NCBI RefSeq assembly: GCF_004346205.1
Contig: NZ_SMAM01000003.1
Coordinates: forward strand, 124,001 to 188,000
Length of the DNA: 64,000 nt
Source of the DNA: Bibersteinia trehalosi
GTDB lineage: Bacteria; Pseudomonadota; Gammaproteobacteria; Enterobacterales; Pasteurellaceae
Direction: 5' to 3'
In this document: positions 9,744 through 19,849 of the stretch, one piece after another
How positions within the stretch are numbered: the first letter of the stretch is position 1
How the letters are laid out: each line of letters starts with the position of its first letter
The notes under the pieces: model-generated
The model's database searches: none
What the model saw: only the letters and a program-made list of their open reading frames with translations
Told to the model about the DNA's origin: nothing
Program-made: the position numbers and the translations under genes

Positions 9744-9759
9744 CTGTTTATCTATACGG
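9744..9759. promoter_or_regulatory. Second LexA-box-like site
   Basis: CTGT-N8-ACGG within TACTGTTTATCTATACGGTG, one mismatch in the outer half-site but a strikingly similar AT-rich spacer to the E. coli consensus. It lies 12 bases beyond the first box, consistent with a tandem operator. Confidence 0.65.
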
Positions 9760-9807
9760 TGTCAATGGCAAATTACAATTTTTTTGTAAATTTTTACAGT
9801 ATTTTAA

Positions 9808-9832
9808 AAAAGGATCTCCATGAGATCCTTTT
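9808..9832 (-). terminator. Terminator of the pepB transcript
   Basis: Perfect 11-base arms (AAAAGGATCTC and GAGATCCTTTT) around CAT, with T-runs on the minus strand. It lies just beyond the pepB stop. Confidence 0.85.
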
Positions 9833-9861
9833 GCAGAATAATATATAAAATCGACCGCTTG

Positions 9862-11151
9862 TTATTGAGCTTGACTGAGTAATAGGTGAGCTAAGGTTTT
9901 CATACCAATGCCTGTTGCGCCAGCGGCCCAGAGCTCACTTGATGATTTTCGGAAAGTTGCTGAGCAATCAATATGTAACCAATTTTGCTGATAGTTTTCG
10001 ACAAAATAGGAAAGAAATGCGGTGGCAGTGCTTGCACCTGCTCCAACAGGTTCTGACCCAATGTTTGCAATATCTGCAAAAGACGAGCTAATTTGTGAAC
10101 GATGTAACTCTTCAAAAGGTAAACGCCAGAAGGGCTCATTTTCTGCGGTAGCTGCGTTTAATAATGCTTGGCTTAAGGCGTTATCCATTGAAAGTAGAGC
10201 ATGGTAGTCATTACCTAAAGCCACTTTTGCAGCCCCCGTTAGGGTGGCGCAGTCGATAATAAATTTAGCCTGTTGTTTTGAGGCATCAATTAAACCATCA
10301 GCTAATACTAAACGGCCTTCTGCGTCGGTATTTAATACTTCGGCACTGACACCATTGCGATAATGGATAATATCACCTAACTTGAAGGCGTTATGGCTAA
10401 TCATGTTTTCGGCACAGCAGAGATAAAGTTTAACTCGCTGTTTTAGCCCACGAGCAATTGCAAAACCTAATGCAGCGGTGGTTAAGGCGGCTCCCCCCAT
10501 ATCCGTTCGCATCGTGGACATCGCATCGCTTGGTTTTAAGCTATAGCCTCCAGTATCAAATGTAATGCCTTTACCAACTAAACAGGCAAGCACAGGAGCC
10601 TCTGGATTGCCTGTTGGGTTGAAATCAAGGTGGAGCATCGCTGGCGGATTAGCAGAGCCTTTCCCTACAGTCCAGATGCCGTGATAACCACGCTCTTTGA
10701 GTGCTTCTCTGGCAATAATTTCAAAGGAAACAGAGCCTTTAGCCGCGTATTTTTCTGCTTGATGTAAAATGAACTCTGCAGCGTCGTGTGCCAATTTTTC
10801 AGGTGTGAGCTGGTCGGATGGTTGGTTAATGAGACATCGCATAAAGCTAGAGCATTCAAGACGTGCATTCAATTCAGCTTGCTCTTCGCCTAAGTCTGGA
10901 AACTGAATTTCTCCGGCCTGTTTTACGCTAGTAAAGCCCTGATAAAATGCCCAACAGGCTTCTAAATCCCATCCACGACCTTGTAAAGAAACATTTAACA
11001 GTCCCTGATTTTTGATTTTACGCGCCGCTTTTTGAATGCTAATAAGCGGAGGGGAGGAAAGGTGAATAGTTGTGCCATTTTCATTAAAAGAAAGCAGTGC
11101 ATTTTTACCCCATTGTTCGGGTGCATTTTGAGTTGAAAGATAGATGTTCAT
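9862..11151 (-). CDS. pepB: Aminopeptidase B (peptidase M17 family)
   Basis: Dinuclear-metal leucyl-aminopeptidase-family enzyme that removes N-terminal residues from peptides. The signature [18 protein letters not shown] and the upstream metal-binding [15 protein letters not shown] are intact; the downstream [16 protein letters not shown] matches PepB rather than PepA. The ATG at 11151 (MNIYLS) is chosen because GGAGA lies seven bases before it; an ATG at 11163 lacks a site. The product is 429 residues, against about 427 in E. coli. It follows the MacA-like gene by 38 bases and may share its transcript. A second M17 enzyme, pepA, is at 41073. Confidence 0.92.
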   Translation of the reverse strand: MNIYLSTQNAPEQWGKNALLSFNENGTTIHLSSPPLISIQKAARKIKNQGLLNVSLQGRGWDLEACWAFYQGFTSVKQAGEIQFPDLGEEQAELNARLECSSFMRCLINQPSDQLTPEKLAHDAAEFILHQAEKYAAKGSVSFEIIAREALKERGYHGIWTVGKGSANPPAMLHLDFNPTGNPEAPVLACLVGKGITFDTGGYSLKPSDAMSTMRTDMGGAALTTAALGFAIARGLKQRVKLYLCCAENMISHNAFKLGDIIHYRNGVSAEVLNTDAEGRLVLADGLIDASKQQAKFIIDCATLTGAAKVALGNDYHALLSMDNALSQALLNAATAENEPFWRLPFEELHRSQISSSFADIANIGSEPVGAGASTATAFLSYFVENYQQNWLHIDCSATFRKSSSELWAAGATGIGMKTLAHLLLSQAQ

Positions 11152-11189
11152 TATGTTCTCCAAAATAGGGGCATAACCCCTATTGTTTA

Positions 11190-12359
11190 TTAAAAGCGAG
11201 GCATGCGCATATTATTGCTGCCTACTTTTTCATTTGCATTACGTTGAGCAGTAATAATTTTATCACCTGTGTTTAGGCCTGAAAGAATTTCTGTATTTTG
11301 GCTATCGGCAAGTCCTAGCTGCACTTCTTTCTCTACTGCTTTGCCATTTTCTAACACCTCAATCACATTACGACCTTGACGTTTTTTGATCGCTGTCGTT
11401 GGTGCAAGTAGTACGTTATTTTTTTCTGCAATCACCACTCTACCTTGTGTTGTCATGCCGATACGTAGTGTATTATCGCTATTATCAATTAATACGTTCG
11501 CATAGTAATATACAGCAGTGCTGTTGCCTGATGTTTCGCTATAAGTATTATCAGTTAGTGTGGTTAAAGCAGGATCAACCGTATCAATGATGCCTTTATA
11601 GAGGCGGTCAGGCTCAGAAAGTGTGCTAAAAGTAACTGCTAGACCTTCATGTACTTGCGCAATATCTCCTTCGGAGATCTCTAGTTTTATTAAGGCTTTT
11701 GAAAGATCGGCTACTTGCACGATGGTGGGAGATACTTGATTAGAATTAGCAGTTTGCCCTTCCGACATTGGAATAGAAACCACAACACCATCAATGGGGG
11801 AGGTAATCTTAGTATAGCCCATATTTACTCGTGCATCATTAACAGAAATTTCTGCACTGCGAATTTGTGCTTTGCTTTGTTCAACATTGGCACGGGCAGA
11901 AGCCAAGGTATTTTTCGCATTTTCTAATTCATTTTGCGAAGTGCTTTTTTGCTGATAGAGCTTGCTTAAACGATTATAGTGAGATTCGGCAACTTGTAGT
12001 GCAATTTGATTTGAGCTTAGTTGCGCTTTATAGATAGAAAGTTGAGCTTGGGCTGTATCAAGTTGGTTTTGTTGATTGCTTGAATCAATTTCGGCCAGCA
12101 GTTCACCACGCTTAACATGTTGTCCAAGTGTAACGTAAATTTTCTGGATCTTACCAGAAACCTGTGCGCCAACTTCAATACGCTGGTTGGCTCGCACAGA
12201 ACCTGTCGCAAGCACACTTTTATCAATTCTGCCAAGACGAGCTTCTTCGGTAATGTAGTGAACTTGCTGCTTGTTGCTGTCAGTGTAAAATTGCTGATAA
12301 GCGAAATAACCGCCACCAGCAAGAATGGCGAGTATAAATAAGGATTTTAGATACTTCAT
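11190..12359 (-). CDS. macA: MacA-like periplasmic adaptor of an efflux pump, without adjacent macB
   Basis: Membrane fusion protein of the MacA branch: N-terminal membrane anchor ([19 protein letters not shown]), lipoyl half [17 protein letters not shown], coiled-coil hairpin around residues 95-180, second lipoyl half [16 protein letters not shown] and barrel region ending [12 protein letters not shown]. MacA normally works with the ABC transporter MacB and TolC. The next gene is pepB, so the partner must be encoded elsewhere. The ATG at 12359 is preferred over an in-frame TTG at 12368. Length 389 residues, slightly longer than E. coli MacA (371). Confidence 0.82.
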   Translation of the reverse strand: MKYLKSLFILAILAGGGYFAYQQFYTDSNKQQVHYITEEARLGRIDKSVLATGSVRANQRIEVGAQVSGKIQKIYVTLGQHVKRGELLAEIDSSNQQNQLDTAQAQLSIYKAQLSSNQIALQVAESHYNRLSKLYQQKSTSQNELENAKNTLASARANVEQSKAQIRSAEISVNDARVNMGYTKITSPIDGVVVSIPMSEGQTANSNQVSPTIVQVADLSKALIKLEISEGDIAQVHEGLAVTFSTLSEPDRLYKGIIDTVDPALTTLTDNTYSETSGNSTAVYYYANVLIDNSDNTLRIGMTTQGRVVIAEKNNVLLAPTTAIKKRQGRNVIEVLENGKAVEKEVQLGLADSQNTEILSGLNTGDKIITAQRNANEKVGSNNMRMPRF

Positions 12360-12427
12360 TGTCTTCAAATAATAATAGAGGTTACAAGCGGTCGTTTTCG
12401 ACAGTTTTTTTGCAAAAAGCTTTGCTT

Positions 12428-13246
12428 TTAATGTAATTGAAATAATTGTCGTAGGTAATGTGCAACAGCTTCATGTTTATTTTCACCGATAATTTCGTTA
12501 TTTGGTAAAGCACGTTTTAAACGTGGATCAGCATTGCTCATTATACAACCTTTGCCTACCTGTGAGAGCATTTCAACATCATTCATACCATCGCCAAAAG
12601 CGATACAGTCTGACAAAGAATAACCTCGTAATTTTACAAGTTCAGCCAGTGTATTTGCTTTGCAAACATTTTTGGTCATCATCTCGAGACATTGAATGGT
12701 GGAATAAGTGATTTGAAGCTGTTCTGCATAGCGGGAGGTAATAAATTGTTCAATTGGTTTTAAGGCTTCGCCTGTTTTGCCAATAAAGAAAAATTTTTCA
12801 GTTTGTTTACCATGATGCTGAGCAAAATCAACTACTTGATACATAAAGCCAGAATCTTGATGGAATTTACGTAGTTGCTCAATATCTTTATTAATAAACC
12901 ATTCATCACCTTGATAACTATTTAAGCAGACTTCGTTAGGATCGAAGGGAGTATTCTGCATAATCTCAAGTGCGATATTTTCTGGAATATGGTGCTGAGC
13001 AAGTAATTCGCCAGCGAGATTATTAGCTCTTGCGCCGTTAGAGGTGACTAGCATTGCTTCCTGTACGTTTACTTTAGCAATAATATGTTTTACATCCGGT
13101 AAACTACGACCTGTAGCAAGAAAAATATCAATACCTTTGGCGGCAAGTCGTTCTAGCGTTTGAATGGTAAAATCACCTAGGCGATGTTCACCATTAAGAA
13201 GTGTACCGTCTAAATCAGAAATAACGGCACGAAAGGGTAGAGTCAT
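12428..13246 (-). CDS. yigL: HAD-superfamily (Cof-type) phosphatase, YigL-like
   Basis: Cytoplasmic HAD phosphatase with a C2B cap. Motif I is ISDLDGTLL near the N-terminus; motif II is LATGR; motif IV is IAFGDGMNDVEML; the cap contains GDEWFINKD and STIQCLEMM. The 272 residues and segments such as TSNGARANN and GKGCIMSNADPRLK resemble E. coli YigL, which acts on pyridoxal phosphate and sugar phosphates; the substrate here is not proven. A strong ribosome binding site (AGGAGAG) precedes the ATG. It lies 68 bases upstream of the MacA-like gene. Confidence 0.82.
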   Translation of the reverse strand: MTLPFRAVISDLDGTLLNGEHRLGDFTIQTLERLAAKGIDIFLATGRSLPDVKHIIAKVNVQEAMLVTSNGARANNLAGELLAQHHIPENIALEIMQNTPFDPNEVCLNSYQGDEWFINKDIEQLRKFHQDSGFMYQVVDFAQHHGKQTEKFFFIGKTGEALKPIEQFITSRYAEQLQITYSTIQCLEMMTKNVCKANTLAELVKLRGYSLSDCIAFGDGMNDVEMLSQVGKGCIMSNADPRLKRALPNNEIIGENKHEAVAHYLRQLFQLH

Positions 13247-13591
13247 AGCATCTCTCCTGATAAATCGAACTGATAGAGCTAATAAATTTTAGCTAGGGTC
13301 TGTTGATAATTCAAATTAAATGGCATTCTTGCTTAAAAATACCAAAATAGAAAAGAAATATCTGGCTTAATTTTATTAGTTTTGGGAACGTTTTTCTATT
13401 TTAGCTCAAATGTTAAGCAGTTGTGCTAAACCGCAGAAAAGAGTAGGTTTTAGCAAAACTGCCTTTTTTTATGCGAGATTAAACGCACTAAAACAGATTT
13501 AAATTTTAATAAATCTATTTTTTTAAATATTTTAGTCTGTTATTTAACGTTAATTTAACATGGTAAACGTTTGCTTTTATATGTTGTGCTA
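13247..13591. other. Intergenic region upstream of the leu promoter
   Basis: AT-rich DNA between divergent yigL and the leuA leader. No gene was recognised. It must contain the yigL promoter and perhaps an operator for leuA. Confidence 0.5.
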
Positions 13592-13619
13592 TTGACTTCA
13601 TTTTTTAAGCAGATATGAT
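13592..13619 (+). promoter_or_regulatory. Putative sigma-70 promoter for leuL-leuA
   Basis: TTGACT at 13592-13597 and TATGAT at 13614-13619 are separated by 16 bases. The position, about 45 bases before the leader peptide start, fits a transcription start near 13626. Confidence 0.65.
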
Positions 13620-13663
13620 ACCTGCAATTTCTGAATAACAATGCAAACATAAAACACACAACA

Positions 13664-13720
13664 ATGGTAAAACACTTCTCTCTTAGCTTACGACTGTTAT
13701 CGCGCTTAGTGCGAGGCTGA
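13664..13720 (+). CDS. leuL: leu operon leader peptide
   Basis: An 18-codon frame, MVKHFSLSLRLLSRLVRG, with five leucines, four of them within nine codons. It lies between a promoter and a terminator hairpin ahead of leuA. This is the layout of attenuation by leucyl-tRNA supply: stalling of the ribosome at the Leu codons should prevent formation of the terminator. No good ribosome binding site is obvious; 'acacaaca' precedes the ATG. Confidence 0.78.
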   Translation: MVKHFSLSLRLLSRLVRG

Positions 13721-13753
13721 TGTATAGTTGGAGAAAAGTACTATCCACACTTG

Positions 13754-13780
13754 CCCGCACTTAAATGCGGGTTTTTTTTT
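13754..13780 (+). terminator. Attenuator terminator of leuA
   Basis: CCCGCA at 13754-13759 and TGCGGG at 13766-13771 form a stem over CTTAAA, followed by nine T residues. It lies 33 bases after the leader peptide stop and 47 bases before leuA. Confidence 0.88.
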
Positions 13781-13827
13781 ACCTGTGTTTTTCAAGCATA
13801 GCCAAAAATTCTTAATAGGAGCTTAAT

Positions 13828-15375
13828 ATGAGCAACAATAACATTATTATTTTTGATACTACGTTACGTGATGGTGAGCAATCACTCAAAGCCAGCTTGA
13901 CGGTGAAAGAAAAGCTACAAATTGCTTTAGCGCTTGAACGTTTGGGCGTAGATGTGATGGAGGTTGGATTTCCGGTCTCTTCTTCTGGTGATTTTGAATC
14001 GGTACAAACTATCGCTCGTCATATTAAAAATAGCCGAGTATGTGCATTAAGCCGAGCGGTAGAAAAAGATATTGATGTTGCTGCAGAAGCCCTGAAAGTC
14101 GCTGAAGCTTTCCGTATTCATACCTTTATTGCAACCTCTGCTTTACACGTAGAATCTAAATTGCGTAAGTCTTTTGATGATGTATTAGCAATGGCGGTAC
14201 AAGCGGTTAAAAGAGCAAGAAAATATACCAATGATGTAGAATTTTCTTGTGAAGATGCAGGTCGAACAGGTGTAGACAATATCTGTCGTGTTGTTGAGGC
14301 GGCTATCAATGCCGGAGCAACGACGGTAAATATTCCTGATACTGTTGGTTTTTGCCTGCCAGTAGAGTATGGCAGCATTATTGCGAATGTCATGAATCGA
14401 GTACCAAATGTCGATAAAGCTGTGATTTCAGTGCATTGCCATAATGATTTGGGTATGGCAACAGCAAATTCTTTAACAGCCATTCAAAATGGTGCACGCC
14501 AAATTGAATGTACAATCAATGGTATTGGCGAGCGTGCTGGTAATACCGCATTAGAAGAAGTGGTAATGGCGATAAAAACGCGTTCTGAACAGTTCGGCGG
14601 GCTAGATACTCGGATCAACACTCAAGAAATTCATCGTGTCAGCCAAATGGTAAGTCAGCTTTGCAATATGCCAATTCAGCCAAATAAAGCCATTGTTGGC
14701 TCAAATGCCTTTGCGCATTCTTCTGGAATTCATCAAGATGGCATGGTGAAAAATAAGAACACTTACGAAATTATGTCGCCAGAAACTATTGGTCTGAAAA
14801 AAGAGAAGCTGAATTTAACGGCTCGTTCAGGTCGTGCAGCGGTAAAAAACCATATGGAAGAAATGGGGTATCAAGAGTGCGATTATGATTTAGATAAACT
14901 TTATGAAGCCTTCCTTGCATTGGCAGATAAAAAAGGACAAGTCTTTGATTATGATTTGGAAGCACTAGCCTTTATTGATATGCAAGCGGGCGATGAAGAT
15001 CGTTTAAAATTGGATGTGATTACGACTCAACTGATTAGCGGTTTGCCTGCATCTGCTTTTGTGCAAGTTGAGCTTGATGGCGAACGTTTAAGTGCGACCT
15101 CTCAAGGCGGTAATGGCCCAGTTGATGCCACATATAATGCGATCATGAATATCGTAGGTATGGAATTAAATATTTCACATTACAATCTCACCGCTAAAGG
15201 AGAGAGTGCACAAGCATTAGGACAAGTAGATATTGTAGTGGAATATGAAGGGCGTAAATTCCATGGTGTGGGGCTAGCAACCGATATTGTTGAATCTTCC
15301 GCACGAGCACTTGTGCATGCCATTAATGCAATTTATCGTTCACAAAAAGTGGCTAATATTAAAGCAAAGAAATAA
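13828..15375 (+). CDS. leuA: 2-isopropylmalate synthase
   Basis: First committed enzyme of leucine synthesis, condensing acetyl-CoA with 2-oxoisovalerate. The N-terminal TIM barrel begins [14 protein letters not shown], with the catalytic/metal segment [16 protein letters not shown] and [15 protein letters not shown]; the C-terminal LeuA dimer/regulatory domain, responsible for leucine feedback, spans roughly residues 390-510. The 515 residues match the family. A ribosome binding site (AGGAG) lies eight bases upstream. leuBCD are not in the window. Expression is probably attenuated by the leader described upstream. Confidence 0.96.
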   Translation: MSNNNIIIFDTTLRDGEQSLKASLTVKEKLQIALALERLGVDVMEVGFPVSSSGDFESVQTIARHIKNSRVCALSRAVEKDIDVAAEALKVAEAFRIHTFIATSALHVESKLRKSFDDVLAMAVQAVKRARKYTNDVEFSCEDAGRTGVDNICRVVEAAINAGATTVNIPDTVGFCLPVEYGSIIANVMNRVPNVDKAVISVHCHNDLGMATANSLTAIQNGARQIECTINGIGERAGNTALEEVVMAIKTRSEQFGGLDTRINTQEIHRVSQMVSQLCNMPIQPNKAIVGSNAFAHSSGIHQDGMVKNKNTYEIMSPETIGLKKEKLNLTARSGRAAVKNHMEEMGYQECDYDLDKLYEAFLALADKKGQVFDYDLEALAFIDMQAGDEDRLKLDVITTQLISGLPASAFVQVELDGERLSATSQGGNGPVDATYNAIMNIVGMELNISHYNLTAKGESAQALGQVDIVVEYEGRKFHGVGLATDIVESSARALVHAINAIYRSQKVANIKAKK

Positions 15376-15388
15376 CAGTAATCTATAA

Positions 15389-15407
15389 GGGCAGCGTAGC
15401 GCTGCCC
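15389..15407. terminator. Hairpin between leuA and recB
   Basis: GGGCAGCG and CGCTGCCC form a perfect 8-base stem with a 3-base loop, 14 bases after the leuA stop. No strong T-run follows on either side. It lies between convergent genes. Confidence 0.6.
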
Positions 15408-15445
15408 TAGGCTCAATAAATTAGACAACCTAATTGTACCTGTGC

Positions 15446-18400
15446 TTAATCAAATAGTTGATCGAGTTTTTCTATTAGGGTTTGACTAGGTCGGTCAAAA
15501 TAAACACCGCTGTTTAGCTCACCATTCATTCCCCGTAAAAACAGGTAAGCTACCCCGCCAAAATGCTTTTCATAACTATAATCTTTACCAAGCCGAGAAT
15601 TCAAGTAACGGTGTAGTGCAAGTGTATAGAGCAGATATTGTAGGTCATAGCGATATTGCCCCATCGCTTTTTCGATTTTTTCAGCACAATAATCTTGTGG
15701 CAGTTTACCTAGATAGTTTGATTTGTAGTCGATAATATAGAATTTGCCTGCCACTTGTACCACCATATCAACAAAACCGCGTACAAAGCCATCTAGCTGT
15801 TTAAAATGAAAATCTGGTAGATTTTTGGCTAAACGGCTTTCTGCTTTCAAAAGCTGATTAAGTTGTGGCAACGCTTTTTCATTACGTAAACGCAGATAAA
15901 ATTGCCATTCATTTAAGCGTTTATCACTAGCAAAATCAGCTAGGCGAAGATTATCGGCAAAAGGTGTATAGATAATTTGATTGAGCCACAGTTGTAGAGG
16001 CTCAAGCCATTCTTCGCTTAAGTCTAGCGGTTGGCAAATTTTTTCCTGAATTTGAGCGCTTGTCAGTGGCTCGGCAAAGTGCCATTCTTCAAATACTTTA
16101 TGCAATACATTACCAACTTTAGTATTATGCGGGAAGCTGAAAGGGCTGTAGAACAGTTTACTTTCCTCGTTGCTATCATCCGCTGCTAAATAGTCTTGGC
16201 TGCGATCGTAATCTTGTGCGTCATCGCTGATAACAAGCGGTTGATTTAGCTCCCTATTTTGCAAACGCTCATGTTGAGCATGTAGTGCACTAAAACTGGT
16301 GAGCTGCCTATTTGAATGGATCTGGGTTTGAAAAACTTTTGGCTGAAGGATTGTTGGCGCTTCATTTGTGGCTTGCCAAGTATCAGCTAGTACAGGGCTA
16401 AATGGCTGTATTTGGCTGCGGAGTTGCTTTTGAGCCAAAAGTTGCTCGGTTGGTTGTTGAATTTCTTCACCGCCCAAACCAATTTCGCCATTACTAAGCA
16501 GGTAGCTTACACTATTCCAATTTTCGTCGAATTGCTCAGGTAAAATCAGGTTTAATTGGTGTTTTGCTCGGGTTAAAGCAACATAAAGCAAACGTAAATC
16601 TTCTGCAAATTCTTCTTTCGTAAGTTGTTGTTGTTCTTGTTCAGAAAGAGGCGAAAAAGCCCAACGCAATGCATGGTTTTCATCATGGTAAGTTGTGGGT
16701 GTATTCTTTTTACCAAAGGCGCCTATTTCACTGAATGGCTTGCTTGCTTTTGCAATAAATGGTAGCCAAACAACTGGGTATTCTAAGCCTTTTGAGCCGT
16801 GAATTGTCACAATTTTTATCAACGCTTGTTCGCTTTCTAAGCGTAATTTTTGTTCATCAGATTGCCCATTGGGTTCATTAAGTTGCTGCTGAAACCATTG
16901 AATTAATGCGCTTTCATTGCGGCATTCGAGCATTGCCTCTTGTAGTAGCTCGGCAAGGTGAAGTAAATCGGTAATGCGTCGCTCAGCATTTTCTTGACTA
17001 CTTAGACGCTGAATAATGCCTTGTTCTAGGAAGATTTTATGGAGCATCGGTAAAATACCTTGCTGCTGCCAGATGCGGTGATAATGAATAAATTGCTCAA
17101 CATAGCTTTCCCAACGTTGTTCATCATGCTTTAACTGAAAAATTTCGTGGGCAGCAAGACTCCAAAGTGAGGTGCCTACCGCGGTTAATAAATTGCCTTG
17201 GTGATATGGATTAACGCAGGCTTGCAAAATAAACAGCAATTCTTGTGCTTCGGCAGATTCATACACACTATCACGCGCAGAGAGATAGATTGCTTGGATT
17301 TTTCGTCGCCATAGCTCATGTTTTATCAATTCAGCCTCGTTTTTACCTCGAACTAAAATTGTGATGTCTTTGGCTGCAAGCGGATGTTTCTCGCCATTTT
17401 TTTGCAAAAATAATTTGCCTTGTGCAGCAAGTTTGAGCTGTTGTTGGATGTGGTAAGCACAATATTCGGCGGCGTGCTGTGCATCAAATTCAGGTAACAA
17501 ATAGCAGTTGCTTTGGCTTGCTCCCTGCAAGGTTTCATCAGGTTCTTTAGCCTGTACTGCTTGGAATTGAATACCTTGATAAATAAACGGACTTTTGCCA
17601 TTTTCAGGAAAACTAAACAACGCATTAATATCGCTAACAATTTGTGGCACTGAGCGCCAGTTTTTATCCATGGTTACGCACAGATCTACCTGTTTAGCCG
17701 CATTGAGATATGAGAAGATATCAGCATGGCGGAATTTATAGATCGACTGTTTTGGGTCGCCAATCATGATAAAACCTTGATTTTCTACCCCTTGAATAAA
17801 AATGCGCTGGAAAATTTCATACTGTTGGCGGTTAGTATCTTGGAACTCATCGATCATCGCAAAACGGAATTGTGTACGAATAGCTTGGGCAAAGCGATCT
17901 CCATTTTCACCTTGTAGCGCGGTGTGTAAGAAATCGGTTATGTCGTTAAAGCTTTTTTCTCGGTGCGATTGTTTATAGGCCGAGAGTTTCTTGCGTAGGT
18001 GGGTTAAAAAACGAAAAATTAGAATGTTATATTCCTGCTTCTCACTAAACTGCTGTAAGTAATGTTGAGCTAATTGCTCTGCCTGCTCAAGGAGTGGCGA
18101 GACTAACGGATCAGCCCCTTTTTCTGCTTTATTTGCGATAAAAGATTGGGTGAATTTTTCCCAATTTGCGGGGAGGGTCGTACTATGCGTTTTTGCCCAT
18201 AAATCAAGTTCGGCAAGATATTGTGAAGTACGAGCAGGTGTGTAACTACGGCGGCTGAGAGATTTTGGCGTTTTTGGCGGGTATTTTTTATCCAACTCAC
18301 CTAAAACTAGGGCGCTGATTTGGGCGCTATTTTCTTGCCAGAATTGTTTTAATTGGCTAATAGCGAGGCTTTTTTGTTGAGCAAAGTCGGCCAGCCGGCT

Positions 18401-19048
18401 TTGAACGACGGATTGGTGTGCGGATAATGCTGGTAATGAACCGGAAAGGGATGCTTGTACGATTTTTAAAGCCTGTGCAGGGGTTTTGAGGTGTTTACGT
18501 ACCAATTCGCTTTCGGCTAATGACATCGAATAAAATAACTCTCGCCAGCTCTCTTCACTTAAGCGCGCTAATAAATTTTTTTCATCAGGTTGTAAGTCAA
18601 TATCAAAGCGCATTCCAGAATCAAAAGCATACTGAAACAGCATTTTTTGGCTGAAGCTATCAATAGTAAAAATACTGGCAAGATCCATTTCTCGCTCAGC
18701 AATTTTTAAGCGTAAGCGAGCGGTATTAAGGTTTGGCTCAATGGCTTGATAGAGCTCGAATAAAAAAGGATCTTGCGCAAATGCTGCTTTTGAGTCTTCA
18801 CTTTCCACATCTTGAAACCACTTAGCTACATTGCCTAATTTAGTTCGAATACGATCTCTTAGCTCTTGAGTTGCTGCTTTGGTAAAGGTGACAACCAAAA
18901 TTTGTTCTGTGGTTAAAGGCTCGCATCCTATACCTAAAATTAAACGTAGATAGAGATTTGCCATGGTATAGGTTTTCCCTGTACCTGCAGAAGCTTCAAT
19001 TAATACGGATTGATTTAGAGGAAGAGAGAGTGGCTCAAGAATATTCAT
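15446..19048 (-). CDS. recB: Exodeoxyribonuclease V subunit RecB
   Basis: Helicase and nuclease subunit of RecBCD, which processes double-strand ends for recombination. Walker A ASAGTGKTYTM lies near residue 20, helicase motif II is MIDEFQDTN, motif III GDPKQSIYKF, motif V VTIHGSKGLEYPVVWL, motif VI LLYVALTRAK. The C-terminal nuclease domain shows GFVDMVV followed by IIDYKSNYLG, its metal-binding and catalytic residues. The start at 19048 (MNILEPLS) matches the family; an in-frame upstream start at 19087 would add 13 unrelated residues. Length 1200 residues. recC and recD are not in the window. Confidence 0.95.
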   Translation of the reverse strand: MNILEPLSLPLNQSVLIEASAGTGKTYTMANLYLRLILGIGCEPLTTEQILVVTFTKAATQELRDRIRTKLGNVAKWFQDVESEDSKAAFAQDPFLFELYQAIEPNLNTARLRLKIAEREMDLASIFTIDSFSQKMLFQYAFDSGMRFDIDLQPDEKNLLARLSEESWRELFYSMSLAESELVRKHLKTPAQALKIVQASLSGSLPALSAHQSVVQSRLADFAQQKSLAISQLKQFWQENSAQISALVLGELDKKYPPKTPKSLSRRSYTPARTSQYLAELDLWAKTHSTTLPANWEKFTQSFIANKAEKGADPLVSPLLEQAEQLAQHYLQQFSEKQEYNILIFRFLTHLRKKLSAYKQSHREKSFNDITDFLHTALQGENGDRFAQAIRTQFRFAMIDEFQDTNRQQYEIFQRIFIQGVENQGFIMIGDPKQSIYKFRHADIFSYLNAAKQVDLCVTMDKNWRSVPQIVSDINALFSFPENGKSPFIYQGIQFQAVQAKEPDETLQGASQSNCYLLPEFDAQHAAEYCAYHIQQQLKLAAQGKLFLQKNGEKHPLAAKDITILVRGKNEAELIKHELWRRKIQAIYLSARDSVYESAEAQELLFILQACVNPYHQGNLLTAVGTSLWSLAAHEIFQLKHDEQRWESYVEQFIHYHRIWQQQGILPMLHKIFLEQGIIQRLSSQENAERRITDLLHLAELLQEAMLECRNESALIQWFQQQLNEPNGQSDEQKLRLESEQALIKIVTIHGSKGLEYPVVWLPFIAKASKPFSEIGAFGKKNTPTTYHDENHALRWAFSPLSEQEQQQLTKEEFAEDLRLLYVALTRAKHQLNLILPEQFDENWNSVSYLLSNGEIGLGGEEIQQPTEQLLAQKQLRSQIQPFSPVLADTWQATNEAPTILQPKVFQTQIHSNRQLTSFSALHAQHERLQNRELNQPLVISDDAQDYDRSQDYLAADDSNEESKLFYSPFSFPHNTKVGNVLHKVFEEWHFAEPLTSAQIQEKICQPLDLSEEWLEPLQLWLNQIIYTPFADNLRLADFASDKRLNEWQFYLRLRNEKALPQLNQLLKAESRLAKNLPDFHFKQLDGFVRGFVDMVVQVAGKFYIIDYKSNYLGKLPQDYCAEKIEKAMGQYRYDLQYLLYTLALHRYLNSRLGKDYSYEKHFGGVAYLFLRGMNGELNSGVYFDRPSQTLIEKLDQLFD

Positions 19049-19165
19049 TGTTATGCCCCAAAATACAGAATAAGGGAATTTTAACATTCAATCAGCTAGT
19101 GGTCATTGCTTAATATTGACTACTTTTCTCTTAAACCGTGCGGATAGGAAATCTTTTTTATCAGC

Positions 19166-19298
19166 TTACCAATGGAATACTTTGCGTGTGCAGCCATTGA
19201 TTTGCTTATAACAGCGTTGCTCTTGCGGAGGGAGTTGGGAAAAGGATGTGAGAACAAGTCGCAAGACTAAGGGTAAAGTAAAAGAGTAGAACTTTCAT
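19166..19298 (-). pseudogene. Possible frameshifted small lipoprotein gene
   Basis: From an ATG at 19298 a hydrophobic signal-like start (MKVLLFYFTLSLAT) runs into a frame ending soon after. In the next frame the continuation LTSFSQLPPQEQRCYKQINGC ends at 19166. Joined by one frame change the pieces would form a protein of about 44 residues with a Cys-poor lipobox-like region. This is weak evidence; it may be chance. Confidence 0.25.
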
Positions 19299-19334
19299 AT
19301 GTGTTCTCACTAAAGGCATTTTAATACTGAGCGG

Positions 19335-19583
19335 CTAATCTTTTCGATAAATAGCATAAGTAATCGGTAAAAAAATTAGCGCCATAGCAATAGAATAATT
19401 TATTGCGCTTAATAGGGAATAGCCGTGTTCTCCCATAAAATAAACTTTACTAAAGAAGATTATTGCATTGATGAGCGAGAGAATACTTAACGATCGGAGC
19501 GTAGTAATATTTCTGTTTTTTAGCTGAATAGAAAAGATTCTAATTGAAGCAACTATAATAATAATTAAGATAAAATCAGCCAT
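19335..19583 (-). CDS. Small membrane protein, orphan homologue of an island immunity-like protein
   Basis: An 82-residue protein with about three hydrophobic segments. It is the same length as, and clearly similar to, the protein at 24505-24753: both begin M-x-DFIL, share FFSKVYFMGEHGYSLL versus FFRVHFFWGYDYSIL, and end YSIAMALIFLPITYAIYRK versus YSISMSIITLPIVYNVYKK. A good ribosome binding site (AAGGAAA) precedes the ATG. It lies between recB and rep, on the far side of rep from the peptide island. An immunity function is inferred only from the paralogue's context; no peptide gene was found beside it. Confidence 0.6.
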   Translation of the reverse strand: MADFILIIIIVASIRIFSIQLKNRNITTLRSLSILSLINAIIFFSKVYFMGEHGYSLLSAINYSIAMALIFLPITYAIYRKD

Positions 19584-19849
19584 TGTATTTCCTTAAATTC
19601 TAACCCACCAAGATTAATATCCCAATTTCTACAGACACGATGTTTTGAAAAGTTTGGTGCTTTGTTAAAGACGTTATACAGCGCCTTTATTGTGTCAAGA
19701 TTTGTAAACTAGGGTAAATGCCATTTGGGCTAGAGTCAATAAAAATTGCTAAAAAATGTGCAAAATTGCACATTTTGTTGTTTCTATTTGAGAACTTGCA
19801 AAAAATCCGTAAAATTCGACCGCTTGTAAACGTAGAAAATGGGACTGTA

